NCBI GenBank assembly: GCA_964535125.1
Contig: CAZHSN010000005.1
Location: 1-44,305 of the forward strand
DNA: 44,305 bases
From: CAZHSN01 sp964535125
Lineage (GTDB): Bacteria; Armatimonadota; HRBIN16
Direction of reading: 5' to 3'
Positions 9,251 to 17,249 of the stretch are shown here, piece by piece (position 1 is the stretch's first letter; every line of letters begins with the position of its first letter). The position numbers and the translations under genes were made by a program. Below the pieces are notes generated by a model, which saw only the letters and a program-made list of their open reading frames with translations, was not told the origin of the DNA and did no database searches.

Positions 9251-10054
9251 CTACTCGGCGCTTTCACCCGCCACGACAACGCGCACGCCGTCCTGTTCCA
9301 GCGCTGTACGCATCATCGGGGTGATGCCCTCATCGGTGACCAGCGTGTGGATTCCGCGAACCGGCGTGACACGGACATGCGAATACCGTCCCAGCTTGCT
9401 GCTGTCCGCCAATACAATCACCCGGCGGCTTTGAGCAATGATGGTGCGTTCCAATCGGGCGATGGACGCATCGAAGCTGGTGACGCCGCGCGTCAGGTCC
9501 AACGCTGAGACGCCCAGCAGGCACGCGTCCCAAAACAGATCCGGCAGGACATCCTGAAACAGTTCACCGTCTGTCTCCAGCGACTCCGGAAGCAGCCGGC
9601 CGCCGATCAGGTCGACACGGGTGGCGCCCAGCGACAGCAGCGCCAGTCCGATCTCCGGGGAGTTGGTGGTGACATGCGGCAGCGATTCCCGAGGCAGTCG
9701 ACGGACCATCTCCAGTGTGGTGCTGCCGGCGTTAATGAACACCGACAGGTACTCGCTGACCAGTTGCGCAGCCGCCTGACCGATCCGGCGCTTGCGTTCC
9801 ATATTGGCGCCGCGTGTTTCCGTGTAGGGCCGGGACGGGGTACTGGCCGATACAGGCATCGCGCCTCCATGGGCGCGCACCAGCAGCCCTTCTCGCTGCA
9901 GCGCGGTCAGATCGGTTCGGATAGTGTTGGGCTGAACGCGCAGTTCCCGCGCCAGTTCGGTGACACGCACCGCACCGCGTGCGCGGGCGATCTCCATGAT
10001 GTAAGCGCGCCGTTCAGCGGCAATCATATGACGTTGTGCCGGTGGTTGCTCCAT
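9251..10054 (-). CDS. DeoR-family transcriptional regulator
   Basis: The 267-residue protein has the two-part DeoR layout. An N-terminal winged helix (RRAYIMEIARARGAVRVTEL, then NTIRTDLTALQREGLLVRAHGGA, residues about 14-63) is followed by a DeoRC sugar-phosphate sensing domain with INAGSTTLEMVRRL, a glycine-rich ISOCOT-like motif, and VLADSSKLG near the C-terminus. Such regulators usually repress a sugar operon until a phosphorylated intermediate binds. It lies five bases after the aldolase gene, inside the operon it probably controls; the inverted repeat over the operon promoter at 17127-17144 is a plausible target. No strong ribosome site precedes the ATG at 10054; an alternative ATG lies at 10027. 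Confidence 0.92.
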   Translation of the reverse strand: MEQPPAQRHMIAAERRAYIMEIARARGAVRVTELARELRVQPNTIRTDLTALQREGLLVRAHGGAMPVSASTPSRPYTETRGANMERKRRIGQAAAQLVSEYLSVFINAGSTTLEMVRRLPRESLPHVTTNSPEIGLALLSLGATRVDLIGGRLLPESLETDGELFQDVLPDLFWDACLLGVSALDLTRGVTSFDASIARLERTIIAQSRRVIVLADSSKLGRYSHVRVTPVRGIHTLVTDEGITPMMRTALEQDGVRVVVAGESAE

Positions 10055-10059
10055 GTCAT

Positions 10060-10872
10060 TCAGTCTACCAGTTGATGCTGCTTCACCGCTTCATCCGCGT
10101 TCATTCCCTGCCGCACCACGTCGATCAACGCACGTTGGAACCGCTGCGGCTCCCGGACCTGAATGGCGTTGCGCCCGAACACCACGCCTCGGCCGCCCTC
10201 GTCCACGATGCACTGCGCCAGCCGCAGGGCGTCGAGTTGTGTGGGGGTCTTCTCCGCACCCAGGCCCAGCACCGGGACCGGGCAGGAGCGCGTGACCGAC
10301 GCGAAATCCATGGTGCGGAACGTCTTGATCAGGTCAGCGCCCAACTCCGCCAGGATACGTGTCCCTCGGAACACCTGATCGTGCAGCTGCTTAGGTGTCA
10401 ATTTGTCCACATCCGGAGGAAAGCACTCGCCGACGAGCGGTATTCCCAACGTACGCGCCTCGGCCGCCGCATCGCAGAACACACGGACGTTGGCCGCGTC
10501 GCGGGCTTCGCTGCCGGTGCACAGTGTCAGCGAGGCAAGCACGCAATCAGCTCCGGCAGCCACGGCGTCTGTGACGGTGATGGCCCGTACAGTGTCCGCT
10601 TCGTGGTACCCCCAGTGGAACGCATACACGGTAGACCAGTTGAGCCGCACCATGGCGATCGGGGCAACGCGCCCGGTATACAGCGAGGCGCAGTGGGTGA
10701 GCATGCCCGGCGAGATCAACACCGCCGAGACCGCGGGGTCGATGCGTTGTGCTGTCTCCGGAAGGACTTCCATGCCGGCGATCGGCCCGTCGAACTCACC
10801 ATGATCGATCGCCACCACCACAGCGTTTCCGCCATCAAACAGCCTGCTCAGCCGTATCTGTTTTCCGTTCAT
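10060..10872 (-). CDS. LsrF/FbaB-type class I aldolase
   Basis: The 270-residue protein belongs to the DhnA/LsrF/DeoC-like class I aldolase group. It has the start RLSRLF and the strand AIDHGEFDGPIAGME that match LsrF and archaeal-type fructose-bisphosphate aldolases. The Schiff-base lysine is expected at K183 in ADLIKTF, and a phosphate-binding strand (GRGVVFGRN) follows near residue 229. Members cleave phosphorylated sugars or, in LsrF, thiolyse a phosphorylated AI-2 product with coenzyme A. Its position after an isomerase gene suggests cleavage of a ketose phosphate, although no kinase is encoded in this cluster. Substrate is not determinable from sequence alone. Confidence 0.88.
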   Translation of the reverse strand: MNGKQIRLSRLFDGGNAVVVAIDHGEFDGPIAGMEVLPETAQRIDPAVSAVLISPGMLTHCASLYTGRVAPIAMVRLNWSTVYAFHWGYHEADTVRAITVTDAVAAGADCVLASLTLCTGSEARDAANVRVFCDAAAEARTLGIPLVGECFPPDVDKLTPKQLHDQVFRGTRILAELGADLIKTFRTMDFASVTRSCPVPVLGLGAEKTPTQLDALRLAQCIVDEGGRGVVFGRNAIQVREPQRFQRALIDVVRQGMNADEAVKQHQLVD

Positions 10873-10924
10873 GCAGTTCCTCTTTCTCTCCAGCGGCGTA
10901 CCGGCCGCACAGGGTTCGTTTCCT

Positions 10925-12268
10925 TCAATCGATGATCAGGCACTCGGCGCAGAGCCAGTCGGCCATCGCCTCCCACTCGATCGCAGTCGGACCGTAGACC
11001 AACGCGCTGTGATGGGTGCCACCGTGCCGGCTCCACAGGCGCAACGCGTCTTCAACGCGTCGGCTGGGGGTAAACCAGCCGCGCACCGATTGGGGCATGG
11101 TCGTACGGGATGCGGACGCGTCGACCATGTGTCCATGCAGGGCCGTTACACAGAGGCCATCCGGACCAGGCGCCACGTTCACTATCCAGCAATCGCCTGC
11201 GCGGAAGCAGCCCGCGATGCGCACCGGCGGGCCTCCCTGACACCAGGGAAGCACTGCATCAACCCATTCCGGTGAGTCCAGCACGGCGGGATTGGCTTCG
11301 CCCATATGGCTTAGGAACACCCGCCCTCCGTCCCAATCGGGACAGAACATTTCGCAGAAGCTGGTTTCAGGACGAACGGACGCCACGGCGCCCACGGTCA
11401 GTGCGGTCAGCAGATCGCCTTCCCCGGCATACCCGATCCCTTGCGCCATCGCCAGGCAGGCGGCTGCGAACGGCATGGATTGCAGCCCCGGCATAGGCAC
11501 GCTGGTAAAGTTCGCACTGAACGCGCTGAGACGCTCGCGCCGGATCCAGTCCAGCACCGCGAGTTGGTCCCGTTCACTCTGAGCGCACCGTTCTGTGCGG
11601 CTATCTGAAGCCCACCGGGTCCAGTCGACCCCATCCGTCACAGGCGACTCCGGCGCGCTCCACTCCACCGGAGTGGCGCACAGCCAGTCAGCCAGTTCGT
11701 CATCGCTGACGGCGAAATCCCCCATGCCGGTAAACGCCGGTCCGATGCGCCCGACGCGCTGGCCATGCATCCGGCGAGCCATCGCGGCTCCGCGGATCTC
11801 ATGGACTGCCTGAGCGTAGAACCGGTCATCGCACGGCCCCACCGCCAGCCGATACGGTCTGCGGCGACGCCTGAGGACACTGCAGAGGTCCTGTACCCCG
11901 TGGATCCCGTGGTTGTACATGATGCGCTCTGCCTGCGTCTCCGGGGCAAACATGCGGTCGGGCGTGGTGTCCAGCACGATCAACGGCAGGTGGCTGGCGC
12001 AGAGCGCATCCGCGGACTCCAACGAGGGCGAGTAGGCCAGGTGGAGTGTACAGATACTCTCCACACCGGCCTGCTGCAGCGATGCCAGCGCCGCATCGAC
12101 CTCTCTGGCGAGCCGGCACACCGGGGCGCGTGTGACCCGTACGCCGGCCTGTGTCAAGCCGTCGCAGACCGCCTGCAGGAAGGCCTCCATGCCAGGCCGC
12201 ACCTCAGGCATCGCCCGGTCGTACAGCTCCAGGTACAGCGGCAGCAGTCCGGTGTGTGGCGTCTGCAT
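10925..12268 (-). CDS. L-arabinose/L-fucose isomerase-like protein
   Basis: This 447-residue protein is a remote member of the AraA/FucI isomerase superfamily. The central region GIGYAGEGD gives E283, TSFCEMF gives E306, FLSHMGE gives H321 and GGTHHSAL gives H419/H420. These align in order and spacing with the four manganese and catalytic residues of L-arabinose isomerase. The N-terminal third is a Rossmann-like domain that would help bind the substrate. It should interconvert an aldose and a ketose, supplying the neighbouring aldolase. It is well diverged from true AraA, so the substrate is open. It starts four bases after the aminotransferase stop, in one operon. Confidence 0.82.
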   Translation of the reverse strand: MQTPHTGLLPLYLELYDRAMPEVRPGMEAFLQAVCDGLTQAGVRVTRAPVCRLAREVDAALASLQQAGVESICTLHLAYSPSLESADALCASHLPLIVLDTTPDRMFAPETQAERIMYNHGIHGVQDLCSVLRRRRRPYRLAVGPCDDRFYAQAVHEIRGAAMARRMHGQRVGRIGPAFTGMGDFAVSDDELADWLCATPVEWSAPESPVTDGVDWTRWASDSRTERCAQSERDQLAVLDWIRRERLSAFSANFTSVPMPGLQSMPFAAACLAMAQGIGYAGEGDLLTALTVGAVASVRPETSFCEMFCPDWDGGRVFLSHMGEANPAVLDSPEWVDAVLPWCQGGPPVRIAGCFRAGDCWIVNVAPGPDGLCVTALHGHMVDASASRTTMPQSVRGWFTPSRRVEDALRLWSRHGGTHHSALVYGPTAIEWEAMADWLCAECLIID

Positions 12269-12272
12269 CGGA

Positions 12273-13670
12273 TCAGCCCGGATATCCCAGTTGCCGGCTG
12301 ACCACGGAGATGGCCTCTTCGATGATGTCCATCGCCTTATGCGCCACGTCGAATGGCATGACGATCGGCGGGCTCATCCGCAGGATATGACCTGCGGGAA
12401 TCCAGGCCAGTCCGCGCCGGAACGCTTCCTGGTAGACGCGCTTGCCTGCTTCGTCAAAGGGCTCCTTGGTGGTGCGATCTTTCACCAACTCCACGCCCAT
12501 TAAGCATCCTTTGACGCGGGTGTCGCCGATGATCGGGTACTTGCCCATCCAGTCATCCATACGCGCCCGGAACAGGTCTTCCAGGTCGTGCGCGTGCGCC
12601 AGCAGACCCTCTTCCTCAATGACCTCAATCGACGCGAGCGCAGCGGCACAGGCCATAGGATTGCCGCCATAGCTGGTGCTGGCGCTGATCTTGTCGACTG
12701 CGTCGGCATACTCATCGCGCACCACCATCGCGGTCACCGGGAACCCGTTGCCGAAGCCCTTGCCGAGCGTGACCACATCCGGGACGACGTCCCAATGGTC
12801 GGTACACAGCCATTCGCCGGTTCTTCCCCAACTGGTCAGGACTTCGTCGGTGTAGAGCAGGATACCGCGCTGTTTACAAAACGCCGCGAGTTTCGGGAAG
12901 AAGTCATCCGGCGGCATGATCGACCCGGCCCATCCCTGTATCGGTTCCAACGCGAACGCGGCCACCTGTCCGGTAGTCTCATTGGTGAGCACGGCGTCAT
13001 AGAACTCCAGGTACTTCTCGGTATCCAGTGAACCGTCTGCTCGGGTCCACCAGGGGCGGTAGGTGTCCGGACGCGGAACCAGGTAGAACCCCTGGGTGCG
13101 GCCTGGTCCGTTCAACTTGTTCATGTTGGCCAGGCTCACCGCATGACCGCTCTTCCCGTGGAAGTCCCGGTGACAGGAAATGAACTCGTACTTTCCGGTG
13201 GCGGCACGGCAGGTGCGCAGCGCCGCTTCGACGGCCGTGGTGCCGCTGTCATACAGCTGTACACCCGTAAAACCCGGAGGCATCACGTCAATCAGCCGCT
13301 CCAACAACTGAACTTTGATGGGTGTGGTGAAGTCGTGCGCGTTCATCAGCGTGTTGGCCGCTTTAGCCACCGCTTCGGATACCTTTGGGTGACAGTGACC
13401 CAGTGTGGTCACGTAGATCCCGCTGGAAAAGTCGATATACCGGTTTCCGTCGACGTCGGTCAGGGTGCAGCCCTGCCCGCTCTCGAACACCACCGGGAAT
13501 AGACGCACCTGACCGGAGAGCCCGCGCATGTACCTGGTGGCGCGGCCGTGCAGTGCTTCGCTCTGGGGCCCGGGGATCTGTTCTGTTACCAGAGCAGGCC
13601 AGGCGTTCAGGTCCAACTGGTAGGGTGTCGGGTCGTATGTCCCGTTGCGTCCGCGGAAAGACTTAGTCAT
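12273..13670 (-). CDS. Class III PLP-dependent aminotransferase
   Basis: The 465-residue product is a fold-type I, class III (omega) aminotransferase. The cofactor site is clear: YDSGTTAVEAAL binds the phosphate, LLYTDEV supplies D275 for the pyridine nitrogen, and TLGKGFGNGFP carries the Schiff-base K304. A tryptophan-rich loop (YRPWWTR) and a C-terminal RMSPP arginine complete the pattern. Family members use 4-aminobutyrate, ornithine, taurine, dialkylglycine or amino-sugar donors. In this sugar operon it may add or remove an amino group on a sugar-derived aldehyde or ketone; that is inference. The gene lies 24 bases after the UroD-like gene. Confidence 0.93.
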   Translation of the reverse strand: MTKSFRGRNGTYDPTPYQLDLNAWPALVTEQIPGPQSEALHGRATRYMRGLSGQVRLFPVVFESGQGCTLTDVDGNRYIDFSSGIYVTTLGHCHPKVSEAVAKAANTLMNAHDFTTPIKVQLLERLIDVMPPGFTGVQLYDSGTTAVEAALRTCRAATGKYEFISCHRDFHGKSGHAVSLANMNKLNGPGRTQGFYLVPRPDTYRPWWTRADGSLDTEKYLEFYDAVLTNETTGQVAAFALEPIQGWAGSIMPPDDFFPKLAAFCKQRGILLYTDEVLTSWGRTGEWLCTDHWDVVPDVVTLGKGFGNGFPVTAMVVRDEYADAVDKISASTSYGGNPMACAAALASIEVIEEEGLLAHAHDLEDLFRARMDDWMGKYPIIGDTRVKGCLMGVELVKDRTTKEPFDEAGKRVYQEAFRRGLAWIPAGHILRMSPPIVMPFDVAHKAMDIIEEAISVVSRQLGYPG

Positions 13671-13694
13671 GTATGCACTCCTTTGTGGCTGAGG

Positions 13695-14843
13695 TCAGGG
13701 CCGATGGTCGCGATAGTAGAGCAACCCGTCGACGAATGTGCGTATGTTATCCCAGGGAACTCCCGGCGCCACGGAACTGGAACCCCCAAGGAACAACCCG
13801 GTTGGCGGTCCGTTCTCCACCAGGAACTGCATCTCCCGGCGTACATCATCGGGTGTGCCCATCGGCAGGGTGCGCGTTACGGATACGCCGGCGATGATGG
13901 TCAACGGATCGCCCGTGCGGGTGCGCATCCGGCAGATCGCCTTGTAGTCCATTCCGTCTTCGTACTGGAATCCCTGAAAGCCGTGCAGTCCCGCATCCAG
14001 GAGTCGGGGAACCATCTCCATCAGATTGCCGTCGCAGTGCCAGATCAGCCGGACATCGGTCGTGAGCAGCGGTTCGATGCACCGGGCGAAATGCGGGAAC
14101 CAGATGCGGTCCAACGACTTCACGTTAACCAGCGTGCCGCGTGAGTCGGCCATGTCGTGGTCCAGCCGGTACAACGGCGGCAGGTTGCCGGTCCGGTAAG
14201 CTTCGGCCGCAGCGCGGTTCATGCGCAGAGACAGATCCGCCTGCAGCGCGAAGTGCTTCTCGATGACATCCGGATACAGCGCATAGGCAGAGAAGTACGG
14301 CACATACCCATACAGGCCATACGCGAAGTACGGGAAACTGATGAACGCGTAACCCGTTTTCAGTATGCCGTCCCCCAGACGTTGCTGTGCCGCGATTTCG
14401 CCGTTAATAATGGCGCGCGTATAGGCTGGTTCGTCAAACTGTGCCGTCGCGGCCTGAAGCGCCGGAAAGGCGACGCGTTCGAGGTGCTCGACCACGGCTT
14501 CGGGCGAGTCGATCATCATGCCGTCCAGCACCACCGACTCCGCACCGGTGGTCGCACCGTGTGCCGCGCCTTCGTATCCTCCGCTGCCCATGCTGAGCGG
14601 ATTGTCCCAGATGTACTGATCAAGCAGAGAGACACCGCTGTTGTACTGCATCTTCAGGTACACCCGCTCTGGCTCGCGGCGGTACGAGCCGGGCGGTTCC
14701 TCAGCCAGCCTGTCGATGTGGTCGTGCTCCATGATGTTGATCAGCCATGCGGGAACGCCGGGAACCGGCTCGCCGCGGATCGCTTTCAGCGCCTGCTGAA
14801 CGGCCGGTGTGTCGGGAGGGGTGTACACCGGTTGTGTGTTCAT
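13695..14843 (-). CDS. UroD-like TIM-barrel protein lacking the zinc cysteines
   Basis: This 382-residue protein belongs to the uroporphyrinogen decarboxylase superfamily but is unlikely to be a heme enzyme, being embedded in a sugar operon. It has the late-barrel motif IWHCDGN and the C-terminal GLFLGGSSSVAPGVPWDNI typical of the large environmental UroD-like group. In the methyltransferase branch (MtaA) the corresponding places hold H-x-C and a late Cys that bind zinc; here they read HCDG and SSVAP, so the second and third ligands are lost. The start overlaps the dehydrogenase stop by ATGA. Possible roles include decarboxylation or methyl transfer on a sugar-derived substrate; function is not known. 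Confidence 0.85.
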   Translation of the reverse strand: MNTQPVYTPPDTPAVQQALKAIRGEPVPGVPAWLINIMEHDHIDRLAEEPPGSYRREPERVYLKMQYNSGVSLLDQYIWDNPLSMGSGGYEGAAHGATTGAESVVLDGMMIDSPEAVVEHLERVAFPALQAATAQFDEPAYTRAIINGEIAAQQRLGDGILKTGYAFISFPYFAYGLYGYVPYFSAYALYPDVIEKHFALQADLSLRMNRAAAEAYRTGNLPPLYRLDHDMADSRGTLVNVKSLDRIWFPHFARCIEPLLTTDVRLIWHCDGNLMEMVPRLLDAGLHGFQGFQYEDGMDYKAICRMRTRTGDPLTIIAGVSVTRTLPMGTPDDVRREMQFLVENGPPTGLFLGGSSSVAPGVPWDNIRTFVDGLLYYRDHRP

Positions 14844-16054
14844 GTGGTGTACAACCCTTCATCGAAGTCCCACGGTCCCTGTGCACATGGGTGTTCAGGC
14901 TGTCCCGGTCCGGCCAGCGCCGGATCCGGGCACCAGATGTCCGCACGGTACCGTTCGCGCTGCGCCGGATCGCGCAAGTCCGGGATGTCCATCGGGATGC
15001 TGCCATTACAGATTGATCGGAATCCTTGAATGCCCGGGATGGTCATATCGAGCGCCTGGTATACATCAATCAGCCAGGGCGTCTCTTCGCGCTTCAGGAT
15101 GGCCTGCAGGAACCAGTGCATGGTGTAGAAATCCGAACCGCCGTGGCCGTCGACCTTGGCTGCGATATCCAGCGCGACAGGGGCTTCAGGCAGGTAGCTT
15201 TGCAGCCCCGTTGACTCCCGATAGACATGCAGCCGGTTCACCCCGTCGTTCCACCGGTCCGTTTCGGCCATCCCCTCGGTGCCATACAGGCAGTACCACA
15301 CCGCACCGGGCTCTCGTACATAGTTGCTCCACGGCAGCACCTTCACGGTGCCGCCGTTGCTCATCTGGCAAAGCACCACAGCGCCATCGGCTCCGCGGCG
15401 GCCTACCGAGCGTCCCAATCGATTGGCGGTCTCCATGGCAACCAGCCGCGTGGGACGCAGCCCGGTGGACGTGATCAGCGGACCGAGTGAATGGGTGATG
15501 TAGAACGTGGACGCGCACCACTGGCGCCAGTGATCCCGTCTGCCGCCCTGTGTCAGTGCGGGCCATACGGAACGGCAGTCGTGCACGTACTCACCCTCAG
15601 CGTGCAGCATCTCACCCAGCGCGCCCTCGCGGTAGAGCCGGCGCATCTCCATGGTGCCGCGGAAGTAGCAGTAGTTCTCTGCGTACGCATACACCTTGCC
15701 GCAACGTTCGACCGCTTCCACCAGAGCCACCGCCTCGGCCAGATGCTGGCAAGCCAGTACCTCACTGACGACATGGCGTCCCGAGTCGAGCGCCCGAATC
15801 GCCGCCGGTGCATGTTCGTTGGCGTAGTTCGCCAGCACCACGGCGTCCATGTCATGCTCCAGAAAACGCTCGTAATCGGTGTAGGCGGTCACAGTGACGT
15901 TCTGGGCCTGCGCCAGTTCGACGCAGCGCGCCAACGGCTCCGCTGCGGCGTCACAGACCGCCACCAGTTCGGCGTCAGGATGCAACGCCAGGGTCTGCAC
16001 CATGGTCTGTCCGCGGCCCGCGCCGAACACGCCAATGCGCACGCGTTGACTCAT
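14840..16054 (-). CDS. Gfo/Idh/MocA-family oxidoreductase
   Basis: I chose ATG 16054 because GGAGGT stands just upstream (bases 16062-16067 on the opposite strand), although the frame is open to 16108. The 404-residue product has the dinucleotide-binding start IGVFGAGRGQT, a CDA aspartate after the second strand, and the C-terminal family domain with ITHSLGPL. The usual EKP motif is replaced by VSEVLAC, so the catalytic-site lysine (normally in EKP) is missing; this occurs in some uncharacterised subgroups. Expected activity is NAD(P)-dependent oxidation of a sugar or inositol. It starts five bases after the amidohydrolase stop and feeds the same operon. Confidence 0.9.
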   Translation of the reverse strand: MSQRVRIGVFGAGRGQTMVQTLALHPDAELVAVCDAAAEPLARCVELAQAQNVTVTAYTDYERFLEHDMDAVVLANYANEHAPAAIRALDSGRHVVSEVLACQHLAEAVALVEAVERCGKVYAYAENYCYFRGTMEMRRLYREGALGEMLHAEGEYVHDCRSVWPALTQGGRRDHWRQWCASTFYITHSLGPLITSTGLRPTRLVAMETANRLGRSVGRRGADGAVVLCQMSNGGTVKVLPWSNYVREPGAVWYCLYGTEGMAETDRWNDGVNRLHVYRESTGLQSYLPEAPVALDIAAKVDGHGGSDFYTMHWFLQAILKREETPWLIDVYQALDMTIPGIQGFRSICNGSIPMDIPDLRDPAQRERYRADIWCPDPALAGPGQPEHPCAQGPWDFDEGLYTT

Positions 16055-16058
16055 ACGG

Positions 16059-17078
16059 TTACCTCCAGGTCGAACCGGCTGTTGTGAGCAGCCGATGGGC
16101 GTTGTCATGGAACACCAGTGCGGCGTCCTCGCGCGTCATTCCGGTGCGCTGAAATGCGTCTATCAGCGCTAATAACTCTTCATAAAGGAACCAGGTGTAA
16201 CGTGCTTCCCTCTCCGCCGGTTGCCGGCGGTTGTTCCACGAGTAGTTGCCACTGGTCCAGTTGAGATAGTGGTCGCCATCGTGTTCCCGGTATCCGCGCA
16301 TCATCATTACCGGCATGTCGCTGCCGTACAGCAGGCGATGGGGGCCGACTGTATCCAACGCCAGTGCGAACACGTCCGGGTTCAGGTGCGCTGCGGTATC
16401 GAAACAGATGTCGGTATCCCGAAAATGCTTGAGCCCTGCCTGGGCGTTCGGCAGGCCGTACGCCCGCCCGATGTGCGCCGTGATGATCTGCACGGATGGG
16501 AACCGCATGCGGATATCCAGCAACTCGCGGATGTTGTCCGGGTCGGCCAGACGGCCCGCGCGAGGCAGGTGCAGCATCAGAATCCCGCGGTGTCTGTCCA
16601 AGACAGACAGATGGGAGTCGGGCAGGAAATCCGCGATTGAGCAGTTGCCGTAGCCGCCGGGGGACAGGTCGGGGTAGGGCTTTAACCCAAGCCATCCGGC
16701 TGTCATCGCCTCGTCTATCCGCTCCGCCGGCCAGTCGGGCCGGGATACCAGCAAGGCGCCGGCGCAGCAGCCGCGTGTACGTCCCGACCAGACATACCGG
16801 TTGTTGGCTTCGATGTCGACCTCGTGATACACCCAGCCGAAACAGAGCGCGCGCATCTGTACCGATGGCAGCATGACGGCGAAAGCGTGTTCCATCTCTT
16901 CCCAACTCTGGCTGTCGGCGATCTCGATGGGCCACATTTCGGCGCGTCGCTCGCCGGTGACCGGCCCCCAGTGAGTTGACAGCCCGATGTGAACGTGTAT
17001 GTCGATCACTTCGGCCGGGAGCCACGGGGCGATCTGCTGCTCGTAGAGATCTAGGTCATGCGGCTGGGCAACGAGCAT
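16059..17078 (-). CDS. Amidohydrolase-2 family hydrolase (possible lactonase)
   Basis: I place the start at ATG 17078; AAGGAG lies twelve bases upstream, somewhat far, and the frame continues to 17177 without a better site. The 339-residue product is a TIM-barrel metal hydrolase. It shows the metal motif IDIHVHIG, a later histidine in MLHLPRAGR, another in TAHIGRAYG and the final aspartate in LLYGSDMP. All expected residues of the amidohydrolase-2 group are therefore present. That group includes lactonases that open sugar lactones made by dehydrogenases, which would suit the next gene. It is the first gene of the operon, 35 bases after the predicted -10 element. Confidence 0.88.
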   Translation of the reverse strand: MLVAQPHDLDLYEQQIAPWLPAEVIDIHVHIGLSTHWGPVTGERRAEMWPIEIADSQSWEEMEHAFAVMLPSVQMRALCFGWVYHEVDIEANNRYVWSGRTRGCCAGALLVSRPDWPAERIDEAMTAGWLGLKPYPDLSPGGYGNCSIADFLPDSHLSVLDRHRGILMLHLPRAGRLADPDNIRELLDIRMRFPSVQIITAHIGRAYGLPNAQAGLKHFRDTDICFDTAAHLNPDVFALALDTVGPHRLLYGSDMPVMMMRGYREHDGDHYLNWTSGNYSWNNRRQPAEREARYTWFLYEELLALIDAFQRTGMTREDAALVFHDNAHRLLTTAGSTWR

Positions 17079-17112
17079 GGGAAGCGGTATCTCCTTGATC
17101 TTTACCGCGCAT

Positions 17113-17141
17113 AGCATACCACGTCTGCATTGCGTTTTCAA
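17113..17141 (-). promoter_or_regulatory. Strong sigma-70-like promoter of the catabolic operon
   Basis: Read on the - strand, TTGAAA (17141-17136) is followed after exactly 17 bases by TATGCT (17118-17113). The -35 matches five of six consensus bases and the -10 matches four. The start of transcription would fall near 17106, with the amidohydrolase start at 17078 downstream. Confidence 0.7.
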
Positions 17142-17144
17142 TGC
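17127..17144. promoter_or_regulatory. Inverted repeat overlapping the -35 element: candidate operator
   Basis: GCATTG and CAATGC form a perfect six-base inverted repeat with a six-base spacer (CGTTTT). It covers the -35 hexamer of the - strand promoter, so a bound repressor would block polymerase. The DeoR-family protein encoded within the operon is the natural candidate; this is inference. Confidence 0.55.
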
Positions 17145-17159
17145 GATTTTGGGAGTAAA

Positions 17160-17189
17160 TTGCCGATATTCGATCACATATGCTGTAAA
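17160..17189 (+). promoter_or_regulatory. Weak candidate promoter for the exported multidomain protein
   Basis: TTGCCG (17160-17165) and TGTAAA (17184-17189) lie 18 bases apart, upstream of the start at 17250. Both match consensus only moderately. The location opposite the operon promoter suggests a shared divergent control region. Confidence 0.35.
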
Positions 17190-17249
17190 CTACTGGTGAA
17201 TCGGCAGCAGACGGATCAATGTATGTCAGGAAAACAGGAGGTGTCGCCG

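Noticed and set aside
13695..14843. Calling this gene hemE (uroporphyrinogen decarboxylase of heme synthesis)
   Set aside because: It sits in a sugar operon, overlaps a Gfo/Idh/MocA gene and lacks the hemE N-terminal arginine-rich motif; it belongs to the wider UroD-like group.
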